A DNA stretch of 64,000 nt from Dillenia suffruticosa (Eukaryota > Streptophyta > Magnoliopsida > Dilleniales > Dilleniaceae), in assembly GCA_033439265.1 (NCBI GenBank), contig JAVTVX010000004.1, positions 14,397,701 through 14,461,700 of the forward strand. Direction: 5' to 3'. The stretch's first letter is position 1, and every line of letters starts with the position of its first letter. A program made the position numbers and the translations under genes. A model generated the notes under the pieces. The model worked only from the letters and a program-made list of their open reading frames with translations. It ran no database searches and was not told where the DNA came from. Below are positions 1-12,539 of the stretch, piece after piece.

Positions 1-302
1 TCATGCGCTCCGATTTACTGTTAGATTGAGGATGGAAGGTGGTACTAAACTTCAACTCTATCCCTAAGGACTCTTACAGTTTTGGCCAAAATTCAGAGGT
101 GAATCTAGGATCATGGCCCAAGACATTAGACACTGGAACTCTGTGAAGCCTCACAATTATATCAATGAACAGCTTGGTCAATCTCTCTAAAGAGTAGGCG
201 TTCTAAATCGAAAGGAAATGAGTTGACTTCGTGAGCCAATCTATTATCACCCAAATGGTATCAAAATGGCTTGGAGGACCGGATCATTTAAGGGTAGAAG
301 AA
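1..302 (-). pseudogene. Chromovirus (Ty3/gypsy) integrase core fragment
   Basis: Read on the minus strand, this stretch gives the integrase catalytic core of a chromovirus: a FDTIWVIIDWLTKSTHF-like block, then LERLTKLFIDIIVRLH, then DPRFTSEFW and a FHPQSNSKSER block. These are the segments around the second catalytic Asp and the catalytic Glu of the DDE triad. The integrase would insert retrotransposon cDNA into the chromosome. Two in-frame stops are visible, one before NAYSLERL and one after EFWPKL, so it is dead. It runs off the left edge of the window and ends where the LTR at 303 begins. That LTR points the other way, so the two do not form one simple element. Confidence 0.85.
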
Positions 303-2853
303 TGTAAGGTCCTACTTCAAGAAAATAGTAAAATATGTATTTGCATTTGCATTTTAATAAACACACCTAAATTTTTCGTATCACACTATGTAAAGTCTCT
401 CGATTTCGGAACATAATTGCGATCCATGTTTCGATTTTTATGTTTATGAATTTAGGTAGAGGTCGTCAATATTAAAATCGGCATAGATTATAAAATATAT
501 TGGCTTGTGAAAACAATTAGAATAATGCAACAAGAAAACCGAATTACGGTTTGGTATGGGACCTACAAAAGAAAAAGAAAAAAAAGTAAAAAAAAAAAAA
601 GAAAAATAAAAATAAATACATAAAATAAGAATAATTTGAGAATACCATGACACATCATCATCTACTACATGACACCCTTACCTTTGACACCTTACCATGT
701 TTGGGCCCACATTCTACTCAGGTAGAGAGAGAGGAATGATAAAGGAATTTAAAACACAATACTTATCTTTAACAAAATTTTTATTCTTGGATTTTATATT
801 TCTCCTCCAAAAACCTACCCAAATCTCTATGAAAATGACAAATGACCTCCATCCATATATATGTTAACCCTAACCTTTGGGAAGAAAAAGGAAGTGTGGA
901 ACACTGATAAAACAAGCTAGAAATCCAAAGAAAGAGTGGAAAGGAAAGGAAGGAAGGAAAACTCAAATGAAGAATTACAAATTTGAGTCAAGTATAATAC
1001 TTGTGTTTGTTTCTTTGATGTCTAGTAGCCATATTTAATATGTTTTCAGATAGTTTGTGGTATTTAAATAAGGATGGAATGAGAAAGGAAATGAAAATCT
1101 CATTTTGAAATATCAAAAGATGGAAGTAAACCTAGGTTTAACATTCTAGACCGCCTAACCATACTATGTTGTTTATTCAATAACTTTTTCTGCACAACTT
1201 CAAGTTGAGTAAGGTTTTCTTTTGACATATGATTCAAAGCGTTTCGTAGAGAATTGAATTTTTGGTGAATTTTTGAAATAGCATGATTTCTGTAGAAAAA
1301 TTGTTCTATTCTCAGCATGACCATACTCTGTTCTTTATTAAATATCTTTTTCTTCACAATTGTAAATTGAGTAGGGTTTTCTTCTTAAGAAACTAGGCTT
1401 CATATCATTAAAATGACATAAAATTTGAAGAGCTAGATTGAGAAATGAATTTTTAGTGAATTTACAAAGTGTCACATTTTTTTGCAGAAAATCCTGTTTC
1501 TACCTATTTTTATGCTGAATTTTGCCTCGATTGTTGGCTATTTTCTAGGCTGAATTAGGATAATCTCTGAATATAAACATTGTAGCCCTGTGTCTTATTT
1601 TTAAATGGCCACTAGAATCATCTCAATCCGATATATACAGAAGAAGTTATGTTAGTTTTTCTATAACTGCACATGTTATATTATAAATTTTAGGATTAAC
1701 ATTGGTTGATATAGCTTTTTCTGTGCAATTGGTATTGAATCTTGCTGCAAATCCTATGTAATTCTTGTGACAAATTAGGATTCTTGTATTATTACGCATA
1801 TGAATATGAAATAATATGAAAAGAAAGTGATACTACAATAATTTCTCCAAAAGCTTGGTGAAGCCTACGAGCAAAGTTTAGAGAGTACAGTTAGTATATG
1901 GAGTTCTGAAAGATTTGCAAAGCTTGCAGGTAAAGCTTGAGGAACTATGATCTATTTCTTTTCCCTACGATGGTGGAATTAGAAATAGGTGAAGTGTTTG
2001 AAGTGTCTAACCTAAAATGACCTAGATCTTATTTAGAAATACTGAATTTTGGCTTGCTTTCCCAAACCCTCAAACACTAGCTTGGTTGAATATTCTATTC
2101 CTTTCTTTAAATATCAATTTCAATTTAGAACAACAAAGATAAAAAAAGGTAATGAATCTGGAGTGGTGATTGCACTTATCCTTTTGGGATTGTTTGTGAT
2201 TCGGTGTCATGCCATTTGCTTGCTGATATTGATATTCCATTGCTTGATTACTTGTTTTGCATACTACTGGTCCCCTGTGTACTTGCACAACTTATACTGA
2301 CCCTGATATCCTTGTTTTCAGGTAATCAGGGAGATGAGAGGAAATCACTGGATAGAGATTTTTTAGCAAAGGGATTTCAATCCCAACTCTTTTTCTATCT
2401 ATTTGTATTATTAAGACATATTGTTCTTATATTTTTTTAGTTTTGTACAAACTACCTGATATATGTAAATGAATACTGAAGGCCAAAGAGAGTCTTATAT
2501 GTATAGCTTTGTTTATGTTGTGATTGTACACCATGGTGTGTATTTGGTTGGCCGAGAGAGCCATTAATACTTGTTGTTTGATATTAAAGGTATTTCGTGT
2601 GTTCTATTAGGTTTTATATTAACCCCAGATAGCTAAATATTCACTAAATAAGGGAGAATTTACCATTGTTTCATTTGAAAATAACAAGCAATTTATTTTC
2701 TTTTAATAAAAATTTCCATTCGTGTTATCACACACACTGAGTGTGACTGTCGTTAGTTCAAATGTTATATTTTATTCATGTTAGTTGTTTCTGCATTTGC
2801 ATGTTTGTTCCCTTTTGCTAGAGGGAACAACACCTAGATAGTGGGTCATCACA
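303..2853 (+). repeat. Tekay-type gypsy LTR, plus orientation
   Basis: About 2.55 kb beginning TGTAAGGTCC and ending with a GGGTCATCACA-like sequence. It is the reverse complement of the LTRs at 50015-52528 and 57477-59976. Shared landmarks are the TGCATTTGCATGTTT block near the 3' end and the block mentioning both flanks of the CACTC/GTGTGATAACAC motif. Left flank is a chromovirus integrase scrap and right flank is the interrupted reverse transcriptase of an Athila-like element. The five bases on the two sides differ (AAGAA and ATTAC). It is therefore either an old solo LTR whose duplication has decayed or the product of recombination between elements. Confidence 0.8.
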
Positions 2854-3459
2854 ATTACAAAGACCAAAAGGCATCCTACGATATGCAAAATGTTCCAAAT
2901 GAGCAAGTAAACGTGGTCTTTTCTTGGTCTTCTTAGGTTACAACTATTTGGTAATATCCTGAATATCCATCCAAGAAACAAAAAAACAATTTACCCATTA
3001 ACTTTTCTAACATTTGATCAATGAAGGGTAAAGGAAAATGATTCTTCCTAGTGGTTGCATTTAATTTCCTAAAATCAATGCGTATTAACCATCCAATTTA
3101 AAGTCTCATTTGAAATAGCTCACTATTCTCATTCTTCACCAATTGAAATTCACTCTTCTTTGGAACTTCATGGACCAAACTCACCCATCGACTATTAGAA
3201 ATAGGATAGATAATTCATAGCTCTAATAGTTTCAAAATTTCCTTCAAAACATCCCTTTCATGGTAGGATTTAGCTTGCGTTGAAGTTCTCTTACCAGTTT
3301 GGAGTCGGGCTCAAGAAAAATTCGATGCACATACACAGAGGGGATTATAACTTTGATATCCACTAAGGTCCATCCAATGGTTGTTTTGTACTCCCTCAAC
3401 ACCCACATCAAGCTGCCTTCTTGATTCTCAGTTAGGTCTTTGGCTCCGATCACTAGCAA
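2854..3459 (-). pseudogene. Athila-like gypsy reverse transcriptase, N-terminal part
   Basis: The minus strand encodes the segment leading into reverse transcriptase of an Athila-like Ty3/gypsy element. It opens near 3459 with LREYKTTIGWTLVDIK and HRIFLEPDSKLVRELQRKLNP, the usual run-up to the RT domain. It continues with a VSPVHEVPKK-like stretch, FRKLNATTRKNHFPLPFIDQMLEKL, and stops at RMPFGLCN. The family normally continues into APATFQ, the YxDD site and RNase H, all missing here. The break at 2853/2854 abuts the Tekay-type LTR. A few stops and frame changes are present. Assignment rests on the order and wording of these motifs. Confidence 0.8.
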
Positions 3460-3858
3460 GGCTCATCGTCACCCAAATATACATACTTGAGATGTTCGAG
3501 TAAAGGTTTCAACTCGAGTTTCGGAGCTTGTATTATAGAAGAAAGAATCCTCTTATTAGATAGAGGCAATGGCAAAAAGTTACTCACAAACCTGTGGGGT
3601 AACTCCAATGTGCACTACAAAGCCAAGATAGCTTTCTTTACTTTTTCATCTTGGGTGACCTTGGTTTCTTTACCTGTCCGGCCCTTTCTCAATGCAAGAT
3701 CAAGCTTATCAAGCATCAATTTTGTTCAAAATTTCATTCACAATTGAATCAACTATGCCAACATAAAAATGGATTCTGAGTCATTGGAATGTCACATGGC
3801 ATCAAAAATAGTAAATGTGAAAATTTCGTCGTCAAATTCAAACGACAAGGTCCCTAAA

Positions 3859-4209
3859 TCAACATATATCTTGGTTTTTGCTATTAAAAGGCCTACCAAG
3901 CAATATGAGAGTAGGATTTGGTGACCATGCATCATCCATGTCAATGATATAAAAATCAATCAAAAAAATTAGCAAATTGACCTTGACTAAGACATCCTCA
4001 ACAATATTCTCAGGGTATGAATTGGACTTATCAGCTAATTGGATAATCACATTGGTCTCCTTTAAAGATCCTAAATTCAAATACCTAAATATGCATAAGA
4101 GCATGACATTGATAAAGGCACCTAGGTTAAGCATTGCCTTTTCAATACTCTTGTTGTCTATGATGATTGGTACAATAAACATACCTAGATCCTTACATTT
4201 TGGAGGCAA
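3859..4209 (-). pseudogene. Athila-like gypsy aspartic protease region
   Basis: A 116-codon open stretch reads as the retropepsin region of an Athila-like element: PPKCKDLGMFIVPIIIDN, KAMLNLGAFINVMLLCIFRYLNLG, ETNVIIQLADKS, VEDVLVKVNLLIF and ILLGRPF near the C-terminus. The enzyme would cut the Gag-Pol polyprotein in the virus-like particle. The catalytic D-L/S-G-A triad appears as NLGA, so the active-site Asp has become Asn and the product would be inactive. It lies between gag (4250-5964) and reverse transcriptase (2854-3459) in the expected minus-strand order. Residual open length probably reflects chance survival, not selection. Confidence 0.8.
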
Positions 4210-4249
4210 TTTCTTTGGATGATAGTGGAGACATTCTCACTTACAACAA

Positions 4250-5964
4250 TTTTGTCGTTGCCCTCCAACTTTGGTTTTCTATTATGCAATTCCTTGAGAA
4301 ATTTCGTATACTTTGGCATTTGTTGGATAGCTTCAATTAGAGAGATGTTTATCTCCTCTTTTCAGAAGGTTTCGAAAATTTCCTTCTCGTCCTCTTGCTT
4401 CTTGGAACATGCTAGCCTACCAAAAAAAGAAGTGAAATAGATAGTTTTGAAGTTTTTTATTTAATATCTCACTTACCCTTTTTGGTGTAACTTCAAGGGG
4501 CATGGTTTCCTTTTTGTGTTTCTCCTCTTTGTGTGTCTCTTTTAGTGAAAAATTCTATACTTCTTTTCCACTTCTGAGTAGAATAGCACTTGCATCCTCC
4601 TCTGGATTAATTTCCACTTGAGATGGCAATTTTCCATAACTAGTTTCAATTTTGCTCATTGTCGTCGCTAATTGTAACATTTGGGTGCTAAGATTCTGAA
4701 CACTTGCTCTGTTTTCTTACTGGAATTTTTGCATGTCTTGCATAAAATTTCACAAGATCTTCAAAGAATGGTTCTTGGTTTTGTAGAGGTTGCAGCAGCT
4801 AAAAGGGTGGTCTTCCATAAGTTTGCTGTAGAAATACTTATGGTTTAACCACATAGCTTAGATTTAGATGCTATTTCCAACTTTAGTTGTAAGTGTTGGG
4901 GTAAAGATTGTATTTTTTTTGGGACTGTCCTAAAAATCTACCTACAACATTCTATTGTTCGTTAGACTCTTCTTGAAGAGTAGGATATGTTGATTAGGTG
5001 ACCCATATTCTAGAAAATTCTGCATGCCTTTATTTGTTATACTTGTCCTACAACCAACCTTTTCACAATAGGAGTTAGGAAGTCTAATTTATATTCAAGG
5101 GAAGAAATACTCATCTCAATGACCCTTTTTGGATCATCTTTCCTCCCTCCAAATTCCTATGCGCATGCTACTGAGTTGGAGATCAAATTTCGTGCCTCCT
5201 CGGGTATTTTGTTCATCATCGCACCACCAATTGCTGCATCGAACATATTTCTCTTTGACGATAAAAGGCATTCACAAAAATATTGGATGAGCAATTATTC
5301 AGGAATTCGGTGCTACAGACAACTAGCACAAAACTGATTGAATCTTTCATAATATTTGTACAAAGTCTCCCCCACTAAATTGCCTTATATCATAAATTTC
5401 CTTCTGAATGTTTGCTACAAGAGAAGTAGGAAAAAATTTCTCCAAAAACAATCTTTTTCTAATCATTCCAATCAGTAATTAAATCAGAGGGTAAATAAAA
5501 TAACAAATTTTTAGCCTTAGCTATTAAAGAGAATGGAAAAACCCTTAGTTTCAATTGTTTCTCGATTACACCTTGTCACCTCATTATGGAACACATAATA
5601 TGAAACTCTTTAAGATGCTTGTTGGGATCTTCTCTCGTATGTCCATGAAATTTAGGAAGTAAATGAATAAGTCTAGATTTCAATTCAAATGTAGTCTCAA
5701 TTTCAGAAAGATTAATGCATATAAGTTGTTGGTTAACATCGGGTGTAGCTAATTACCTTAATGTTCTTGGTGCAGCCATGTTCTTGTCGTTGATGGGTTG
5801 TTCCTTGCTATCAATTGTTTGGTCTACAAATCCTCATCCAATGTGAGCTCAAGCAATGAAGATGTGAGATGTTTTGTTTGCTTGGTCTCTTTCGTAAGTT
5901 TTCGAGTTGTTTTCTTAATGTTCAAATCAAACACTAGTTCACCTGTACAAGAAGAACGAGACAT
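4250..5964 (-). pseudogene. Athila-like gypsy gag
   Basis: The start is placed at the ATG on the minus strand at 5962-5964, which opens MSRSS, then GELVFDLNIKKTTRKLTKET, a usual beginning for this Gag. The best preserved part, at 5100-5400, reads ETLYKYYERFNQFCASC, then HRIPE, LLIQYFCECLL, MFDAAIGGAMMNKIPEEARNLISNSVA. This is the capsid region of Athila/Tat-type Gag proteins, which assemble the particle and bind RNA. Many stops and frameshifts separate these blocks. The segment between about 4250 and 5000 is too degraded for confident domain placement. It lies just downstream of the primer site at 6020-6037. Confidence 0.75.
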
Positions 5965-6019
5965 ATACCAAAAAATGAAAGTAAAAAATTTAAAAGTAAT
6001 AAATCATTTAATACCATTT

Positions 6020-6037
6020 CCCCAGCAACATCGCCAA
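6020..6037 (-). promoter_or_regulatory. Primer binding site, tRNA-Asp type (degenerate)
   Basis: On the minus strand this reads TTGGCGATGTTGCTGGGG, close to the TGGCGCCGTTGCCGGGG primer site complementary to the 3' end of plant tRNA-Asp, which Athila-type elements use. It lies a few bases inside the LTR edge at 6042, as required for minus-strand DNA priming. The mismatches are consistent with an old copy. Confidence 0.75.
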
Positions 6038-6041
6038 AATT

Positions 6042-7334
6042 TGAAGGATATCAATCCAACAAAAATAAATGTACCTACTTCACAGCATCGTCTCCACAAG
6101 GAATTGTGGATTTATTTATTATGAAAAGTAAAAATTAGAAAATAAAAATATGCAGGTTGAGAAATTATCTAAAACTAACAAAATCAATAAAATTAACCAA
6201 AACATGATAATTAAATAATATTGATTAAAAGAGAAAATATCCACAAGAATAAAATCTAGCCAAAAAAATTATTTCCACCTTAATATATTTGATTCATTAT
6301 TGATGAAAAACTTACTCAACATTATGTAAATAAATTGGTTATAGTTGTAAGTATCACGAAATATTCAATCTCTCTTTAATTTTTCGGTAATTAAAATACC
6401 ATCATTAATAACTTCTCTAATTAAAAGACAATCAAAGAGATGGTTGTTGGATTTAGTGTTTCGACAACATTAAGATTTATAAAAATCTAATCATAATTAA
6501 CAACTTCCAATCTAAATTTATTTAAATTAGATTATTTAATTTCATAACATAAGTTAAACCGCTTGTGAGCTTATAAAATCATGCCAATTACAACTTTATT
6601 AAAGACAAACAAACCTTGTCATTTTTAATTTGTTGTAAATTATTCTAGAGTTATCAAATATAAGACTCTAATTAATAAAGCTAAAATAATCATAAATATT
6701 AGAGTATAGAAATTAAATAAATACTTACAAATATTGAGCTATTAACCTCAATTAGATCTCACAATTTTCATTCGTCAAGATTTTATCAAGATTTCAACAA
6801 TTCTTTGACTAGAAAATTAATTTAGAAATAAAGTATGGTAAAAGCCAAACTTACAAAATTATGTTATTGCTGTCGGAAAAATTGAAAGAAAGTGTTGGAA
6901 GTACAAGGCTGCGTGACCTAGGCTGTTGTTCCCCCAAACAGAAAAAAAAAAAAAAAAACGCTAGAAAGTCAAGAATTCCTCCATATGTGACGATCGGCTA
7001 TTTCCTCAAAGAATATGCTGGACTTCCTATTTCTCCTTAACTTTCAAAAGAAAAATATTCTAATTGGTTCAAAAAAAAAGATAAACTTCCTAAAAAATAA
7101 TATACTAAAAGATTTCAAATAAAAAAGTTTGTACCCACGTACTATATAATGAGTATTGCTATCCAAATTTTTATTATTTGCATGAAAAACTCCATTTTGG
7201 TCCTTTTTTCTCCACTATTCTCCATGAACTTTTTCCATCAATTCTAGTATATAAAAAACCACAAATTAGTATAATATTTAATAAAAAATAATACAAACTC
7301 AATCACAAATATTATACTCATTTAAACCCTATCA
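6042..7334 (-). repeat. 5' LTR of the Athila-like element
   Basis: About 1.29 kb between the primer site and a copia LTR. In element orientation it begins TGATAGGGTTTAAATGAG and ends with ...GATATCCTTCA just before the primer site, matching the TG...CA rule. It is very AT-rich and has no coding capacity. The 3' LTR is not in the window because the element is truncated at 2853. The outer boundary at 7334 is placed where sequence shared with the copia F right LTR (12680 onward) begins, so the element seems to have inserted into that copia LTR. Confidence 0.65.
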
Positions 7335-7690
7335 ATGGGCTTTGTCTTCCTCTTCAATCTTGATAAGATGGTAACTCTCAATGGGTAGGTAACCATACAT
7401 TGAAGTGAAGAGGGGACCAATCCAGTATTAGATGTATTATTGAAACTCTAGTTGCCTCCTCATAAAAGGTTTCTTGGGTTTAGGGCTACACAACTGCCAA
7501 ACCACACTGACTCTAAAAGGTATTACAAAGTCCAATTTTACAATTTTGATAACTCAAAACTTTTACAGACTTCCATGCTTTTCTCATATTAGTACTAAAT
7601 TTATCAACCTATTTTTATTAAAACCCAAAACCACCAATTAATAGCAGCCCACTCAATGAAAAATTCATACATTCTCTTACTTGGGCAATA
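7335..7690 (-). repeat. Left (3') LTR of copia element F, truncated
   Basis: This matches 12680-12985 in the same orientation: shared landmarks are CTTTGTCTTCCTCTTC, GATGTATTATTGAAACT, the AACTCAAAACTTTTACA block and TATTAAAACCCA. The part corresponding to the first ~100 bases of the right LTR is absent, replaced by the Athila LTR. The inner edge near 7670-7690 is uncertain. Confidence 0.7.
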
Positions 7691-8050
7691 TTAATTGAAG
7701 ATTTATTTATATTGAAAAAATATATACATAGTTTGAAAATATGACTTCAGACTGATTCACTTAATTATAATGTGGCCACAATTTAAAAGAAATAGAAGAA
7801 AAAACAATTTAGTCCTTGAAACTGCATATTAGTGATCCAAGTCCAATAAAATTATCTAATACTGAATTACGATAGTCTTAATGCCCCCTTATGGACACAA
7901 GATTAATCCTCAATTACAAGAACCAGTAATCCTATCAACAATGGATCTCAACATGGCTAAGTAGTAAAAAAATAGCACCCAAATGTGATCTTTATGAAAC
8001 ATATACAAAAACGTAATGTGAAAGTTCAAAACATAAGTAATATACTCCCA
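7691..8050 (-). other. Non-coding 3' region of copia element F
   Basis: AT-rich DNA between the left LTR and the end of pol, with no coding capacity seen. A CTCCCACT run at 8045-8052 (AGTGGGAG on the element strand) directly follows the pol stop and resembles a copia polypurine tract. If it is the true tract, the LTR would extend to about 8043 and this block would be LTR. Confidence 0.4.
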
Positions 8051-8668
8051 CTAACCAAGTACATCAAAAGACACTAAAATATCTATACTCTCAACATGTT
8101 TGGCAGAGATTGTAGGTATCAACCCCTTGGTGAAAGGATCATCTAACATATTATATATGTCAATGTGTTCAATCACAATGTCACTATTCTTCACAAAATC
8201 CTTGACCCTAAAAAATTTTATCTCTAAGTTCTTGGACCCAAAAGTGATTTTGTTATTTTTAGTGAATAACATAGCAGACTTATTGTCACAATAAATCCAA
8301 AATAGTTTAGAAATAGAATCAATAACTTGTAGACCAAAAATAAAGTTTTTAAGCCAAATGGCTTGCATAGCAACTCCATAAAAAGCAACAAACTTAGACT
8401 GCATGCTAAAGAAGGTTAAAAGTGTTTTCTTAACACTTTTCCAGGAAATAGCACCTCCAACTAACAAAAAAATATATCCAGATGTGGACTTTGTATCATC
8501 TTTGCAACTAGCAAAGTAAGAATCTGTATGTCCAATAATTTCAAGATTATCCACCTTTCTTTTTACAAGCATGTAGTCCTTGGTCTTTTGCAGGTACCTC
8601 ATCACTTTCTTGGTTGCTACCCAATGAGTATAACCAGGGTTAGGAAGATATCTGCGAAAGACTCCCAC
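8051..8668 (-). pseudogene. Copia F RNase H domain
   Basis: A 205-codon open frame that reads as the C-terminal RNase H of Ty1/copia Pol: HWVATKKVMRYLQKTKDY, IIGHTDSYFASCKDDTKSTSGYIF, GAISWKSVKK, AIWLKNFIFGLQ, IYCDNKSAMLFTKN and DPFTKGL. The enzyme degrades the RNA strand of the RNA:DNA hybrid during reverse transcription. The usual ADWAGD segment reads TDSYFASCKDD and the EAEY motif reads QSKFVAFY, so acidic active-site positions are altered. It is probably inactive although still open. It follows RT (8700-9470) on the same strand. Confidence 0.85.
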
Positions 8669-8699
8669 TCCAATGACTGTGTCAGGCCTAATACAAATT

Positions 8700-9470
8700 T
8701 GTGCCTACATAAGACTCCCAACTGTACTAGAATAAGGTATGCCTTTTATGGATTCTTTCTCCAAATCATTTCTTGGGTACTAATTAAGCTTTGACTTGTC
8801 AACTTTCACAACAGGTGCATCCCCAACCTTACAATTCTACATATTGAATCTGTTGAGCACACGATCAATATATACCCTTTGAGAAAGACCTAACAAGTTT
8901 TGAGACCTATCCCCATGGATCTATGAGACCATTACCTGGAAGCTTGTCTAAGACCATAGATGGACTTCTAAGTTTACACACCAAGTGTTCACTCTCCAAT
9001 TCTTGAAAGCTTTCAGCTTGTACCATATAAGTCTCGTATTCAAGCTCATCATTCAAGAAGGCTATTTCACATCCATCTGATGGAGTTCCAAATCCAAATG
9101 TGCTACCAAGGCCATGATAATTCTAAAAGAATCCTTGGTTGATACCGGTAAAAATGTCTTATTGTAATCCACCCCTTCTTTTTGAGTAAATCCCTTTGTC
9201 ACCAATGTATTCTTAAATCTCTCAAATCTCCCTTTAGAATTCTTCTCAGTTTTGTACACCTATTTACAAGCAATCAGTTTACCACCCTTTGGAAGCTCAA
9301 TAAGCTCCCAAACACCATTTTGCGCCATGGATTATATCTCATCCTTCATATCATCCATCTACATAGCAACTTGACAACTAATAATATCATGGAAAGTCAC
9401 AAGGTTCATTACATGACTAATATCATAATTACTTTCTTCAAAAAACAAAAACTAAGTAGTCATTAGAAAT
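8700..9470 (-). pseudogene. Copia F reverse transcriptase
   Basis: The clearest part, 9062-9259, reads GRFERFKNTLVTKGFTQKEGVDYNKTFLPVSTKDSFRIIMALVAHLDLELHQMDVK, the finger/palm region of Ty1/copia RT with the first catalytic Asp in QMDVK. Downstream on the minus strand toward 8700 are weaker matches broken by stops. The stretch that should carry YVDD is degraded and I could not read the motif. It would synthesise cDNA from element RNA in the particle. Confidence 0.75.
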
Positions 9471-9479
9471 AGCAGACCA

Positions 9480-10440
9480 TCTTTGCCTAGAAGATCTCCT
9501 CAAGGGCACCTCGACCTCAACTTTCAGAACCATAGGAACATCAATAGGAGCGATAACTAAATCTTGAGAAGGAAGATTTTCATCATGATGACCTTGATCT
9601 TCTTTCTAAAAAATCACAAGCAATATACTTCTCTACATATTAGCCAAAGGGATGATAACATCTTTAATAAGTTCACTATCAATAATATCTGACATTTTCG
9701 TGTCAGCAATATCTAACTCCAAAAATTTTGTCACTTGTGACTCCACAATTTGGTTTCACGTATAAGGCGAAAGAATCTATATCCTTTAAAACGGTCTAGA
9801 TAGCCCATGAAAAAATAACGAGTTGTTTTAGGTTCAGCTCTGTGTTCATGAGTTATAGATTCTAAGTTCTGCAGGACATACTAAAACTCAAAAGTGGTTC
9901 AAACTTGGTTTTCTACTACTCCACAACTCAAAAGATGCCTTGTGAACAGATTTGTAGGTACTTTATTCAAAATAAGGTTGTTTTTATGATTTGACCCCAA
10001 AGTGACTCGGAAGATTAGTTCTACTCATCATGCTCCTCATCATTTCCTTAAGGGTGTGATTCTACCTTTTATCCATACCATTTTGTTCAAGATAACCAGA
10101 CATAATATAGTGAGCAATAATCCCACACTCTTGTAAGTATTAGGCAAACGGTCCCATATGCTATCCAATTATGCCATATTTGCCATAATACATACCTCCT
10201 CGGTCAGACCCAACTATCTTATTGACTTTCCCTAATCATCAAAGTCATCTATAAAAGTAAAAATATATATATATTTGTTACCACACAATGTAGGAGTAAA
10301 AGATCCATTAATGTCAGCGTGTACAATTTCCGGAAGATCACTACTTCGAGTTGCTCCCTTTTTCTTGGTCATGGTCATTTTACTTCTTATGCACACTAGT
10401 ATCTAATTTTTCAAAATTAAGAAAAGGTAAAATGTCATCT
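9480..10440 (-). pseudogene. Copia F integrase region (degraded)
   Basis: This interval lies between the GAG-pre-integrase block and RT, where copia integrase belongs. Fragments around 9780-10330 fit the core and post-core segments (a DRG/GSDRG-like turn near 10200 and a VNIMG-like HYIM piece near 10080), but stops and frame changes are frequent. No complete DDE triad can be followed. The call depends mainly on position and scattered short matches. Confidence 0.5.
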
Positions 10441-11827
10441 TTTACCAATTTTTGAATTCTCTAATTTGACATTTAACATAATCTTTTATGCAACAATAGA
10501 GTTGACTCTTCTTTAATGAGAGGACTTTTAGACAATGTGCTCTCAACTTTCGTGCAACCGTAATCATTATGGGGGGCTAAACACAATCTATATAAATTAT
10601 CAACAACTTTAAAATCTCCTAAAACTTTAAAATTCAAAATGAAGTTTACTTTTCCATTTCCAATGCCAAAGTCATAACCCAATTTACCCAAAACTAAAAC
10701 TAAAATCAAATTTCACCTAAATGATAGCACATAAAAGAAATTTTCTAAAATGAGTTCAAAACCAAACTCTAAATTTAAACCAATTGTTCCTGCGTAGCAA
10801 ACATCTATTTTGGCATTATTTCCAGTTTTGAGCTTAGACTCTATCTCACTTGGCTTTTGTTTGCTTTTGAACCCCTACAATGTAACAACTTCAATAGTTG
10901 CACTACTATCAAGCCACCAAGAATTTTGTGAGGCATCAATAAAATAGGATTCTAAACAAATGAAAGCTGGTGAGTTACCTTCTTGTTTACCCTTTTCCTC
11001 TAGCCAAGATTTATATTTGAGACACTTTGACTTCATATGGCCTTTATTTTTGCAAAAGAAACACTTGACTACTTTATGAATGATAACTTTGGGACCTCCT
11101 ACAACTTTAGTTTGACCACTACTCTGCCCTTTGTTATCCTGAATTTTCTTAATAGCATTAGACACATTTTTCCAAGATTTTTTTAAAGTTTTTCTAAAAA
11201 TCAAGTTTTGAATGGGTGACAAGAAAGGCACTTTCACTCTTTTCTTTCTTAAGTTTTTCTTTCTCAGAACACATTTGGAGGTAAGGTCATTAACACTCCA
11301 ATTCTCATTTATAGCATTGTTGATAGTTTTGAGTTGGAGAAACTTGCAAGGCAAAGAATTAAGGGCATGATGAACAAAGAATTTTTCAGTAATGATGATT
11401 TCATGGGAGGCCAATTTGGTTTGGATGTGGACCATTTTCATAATAAAATCTCTAACACCCCTGCACTGTCATACTTCAAACTCGTAAGCTCATTCATAAG
11501 GTTCCTAATCTCGGACTTACTAGTTTCCCCTACAGCGTGGTGAAGCTGTTTAACATTCTCAATGGTTTCCAACCCACTCAAGAGATGTTCAGTCACAGAC
11601 CTCCTAATGGCATAGAGACACATACAGCTAGCCCTATCCTAATTAGCAAAAAGCTCCCTCTCCTCAGTAGTGCTCCCAGCAGTTAATTTCGTTAGTGGAT
11701 CAACATGCAAGGCCAAGTCAATCTCACTTATAACCGGTGCAAATGATAGATCCTCATTCCACCTCTTATAATTGGGCCTATAAAGAACCTCAATAGTAGC
11801 TTGATTCTTTTTCACGCTAAAAGTCAC
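10440..11827 (-). pseudogene. Copia F gag, protease and pre-integrase
   Basis: The minus strand opens at 11827 with MTFSVKKN and reads WNEDLSFAPVISEID, LLSGLETIENVKQLHHAV, then, past a stop, QTKLASHEIIITEKFFVHHALNSLPCKF. A nucleocapsid zinc knuckle follows near 11030: CFFCKNKGHMKSKC, an intact C-X2-C-X4-H-X4-C. Protease appears just after as WWLDSSATIEV, where the usual D-S-G has become D-S-S, probably inactivating it. The pre-integrase block ends around 10480 with LLHKRLC. Open frames 11639-11827, 11438-11623, 10875-11441 and 10473-10709 are pieces of this one broken gene. Confidence 0.85.
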
Positions 11828-11829
11828 TG

Positions 11830-12539
11830 TTTAAAACAAGCGGTGTAATAATTAATAGGCAATGATAATAAAAGAAATTTGCAACAATCTAAAATGTATT
11901 AATAATGAACAAAGAGTCTAGGCGTATCATCACAGACTCCCCTTTGAGCAAAAAGATACTAATAGGTACTCTTTACATAAAGCTAATATGAGAGTATGCT
12001 AGTTTTCAAGAAATCCATCTCATTTGGGCATATAGATCTTCTAAACCGATATATCCTCAACCTTGATACTTTCTTACCCACACCAAAATTATCAAATACA
12101 ATCACCCCCTTTGAGCAGGCAATTGCACAAGGTAACCTAATCATCCTATAACCATGAGTGTAAATATTTTGTTAATTTTTAGTAAATGAGTTACTTTGAT
12201 AGCCAAACATTTACATCAACTAATAAAATGTTCTCAAACCTGGAAATTAAAAAAAAAATGCCCTTTGAATACTAATTTTCATACTCAACTCAATGAATGC
12301 TACAAACCACCTTAGATGAAATACCGAATCTTGATGTATCTCAATTGGTCCTCAAACAACATATATTGCATCAAAACTCAATGTCTTAAATGATTCCATT
12401 TATTAAAACTATGCACATAAACACAATTCCAAGGTACACAATTTTCTATATCTATCTAGGGAGAGCACATGTACTTTGCAAAATTATAAACAAAAAATAA
12501 AAATTATAGATTTAGGGGTCTTAATCTCACTCAAATCTT
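11830..12539 (-). other. 5' leader of copia element F
   Basis: About 700 bases between the primer site and the first gag codon. AT-rich, with no coding capacity or clear structure that I can see. Confidence 0.5.
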
